A stretch of DNA of 5,476 nt from Bacillota bacterium (GTDB taxonomy: Bacteria; Bacillota_B; Desulfitobacteriia; Desulfitobacteriales; Desulfitobacteriaceae): assembly GCA_021779415.1 (NCBI GenBank), contig JAJYAS010000280.1:1-5476 (forward strand), read 5' to 3'. A model generated the notes under the pieces. That model made no database searches. It was not told the DNA's origin and was given only the letters and a program-made list of their open reading frames with translations. The first letter of the stretch is position 1. Every line of letters begins with the position of its first letter. The position numbers and the translations under genes are program-made. Positions 5,465-5,476 of the stretch are shown in pieces.

Positions 5465-5476
5465 TGATGTCGCGGT

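Noticed and set aside
5099..5476. c-di-GMP riboswitch (GEMM) or T-box in the leader of the c-di-GMP gene
   Set aside because: No GEMM core sequence was found. The minus-strand ACCGCG at the extreme window edge recalls the T-box core, but no GGTGG context, terminator or antiterminator can be seen.
5443..5476. ATG at 5443 as the start of a new + strand gene
   Set aside because: There is no ribosome binding site before it and only 11 codons are visible, inside the hairpin cluster.
1..5476. CRISPR array, tRNA, rRNA or complete insertion sequence
   Set aside because: No regularly spaced repeat array, no cloverleaf with conserved T-arm, no rRNA segment and no complete transposase with terminal repeats was seen.

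Overview
The window suggests a low-to-mid-GC, spore-forming member of the Clostridia, most like the Desulfosporosinus/Desulfitobacterium group. This is inferred from the SpoVD/PbpB-type penicillin-binding protein with one PASTA domain, from the general look of the proteins, and from candidate promoters resembling sporulation sigma-factor sites. No sequence search was possible, so the taxon is a guess.

Layout. Positions 1-108 look like the last 35 codons of an upstream + strand gene, possibly a transposase. Positions 109-603 have no convincing gene but several inverted repeats, including a perfect 14-bp AT-rich hairpin, then a promoter/leader zone from about 473 to 600. Positions 604-2631 (+) encode a complete class B penicillin-binding protein: membrane anchor, dimerisation domain, transpeptidase and one PASTA domain. 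Positions 2606-5098 (-) encode a complete 830-residue soluble cyclic-di-GMP enzyme with the order PAS-PAS-PAS-GGDEF-EAL and all key motifs of both catalytic domains. The two genes converge and their coding regions overlap by 26 bp, with no recognisable terminator between them. Positions 5099-5476 are the upstream region of the c-di-GMP gene. They hold a SigH-like promoter candidate, a 16-bp dyad and, at the window edge, three small hairpins in a row of unknown nature.

How the parts may relate. The PBP would cross-link septal or spore-cortex peptidoglycan outside the membrane. The PAS-GGDEF-EAL protein would set local c-di-GMP levels in the cytoplasm. They are not an operon; the only visible link is the overlapping 3' ends, which would make the mRNAs mutually antisense if transcription runs on. 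Both genes have (weak) candidate promoters of sporulation-associated sigma classes. The PBP lies outside a division/cell-wall (dcw) cluster and lacks the two active-site-proximal cysteines known from Bacillus SpoVD, so it is probably an extra paralogue. I found no strong evidence for a new defence, secretion or mobile system; the most unusual points are the tail-to-tail overlap, the compact hairpins, and similar short sequences on both sides of the gene pair.
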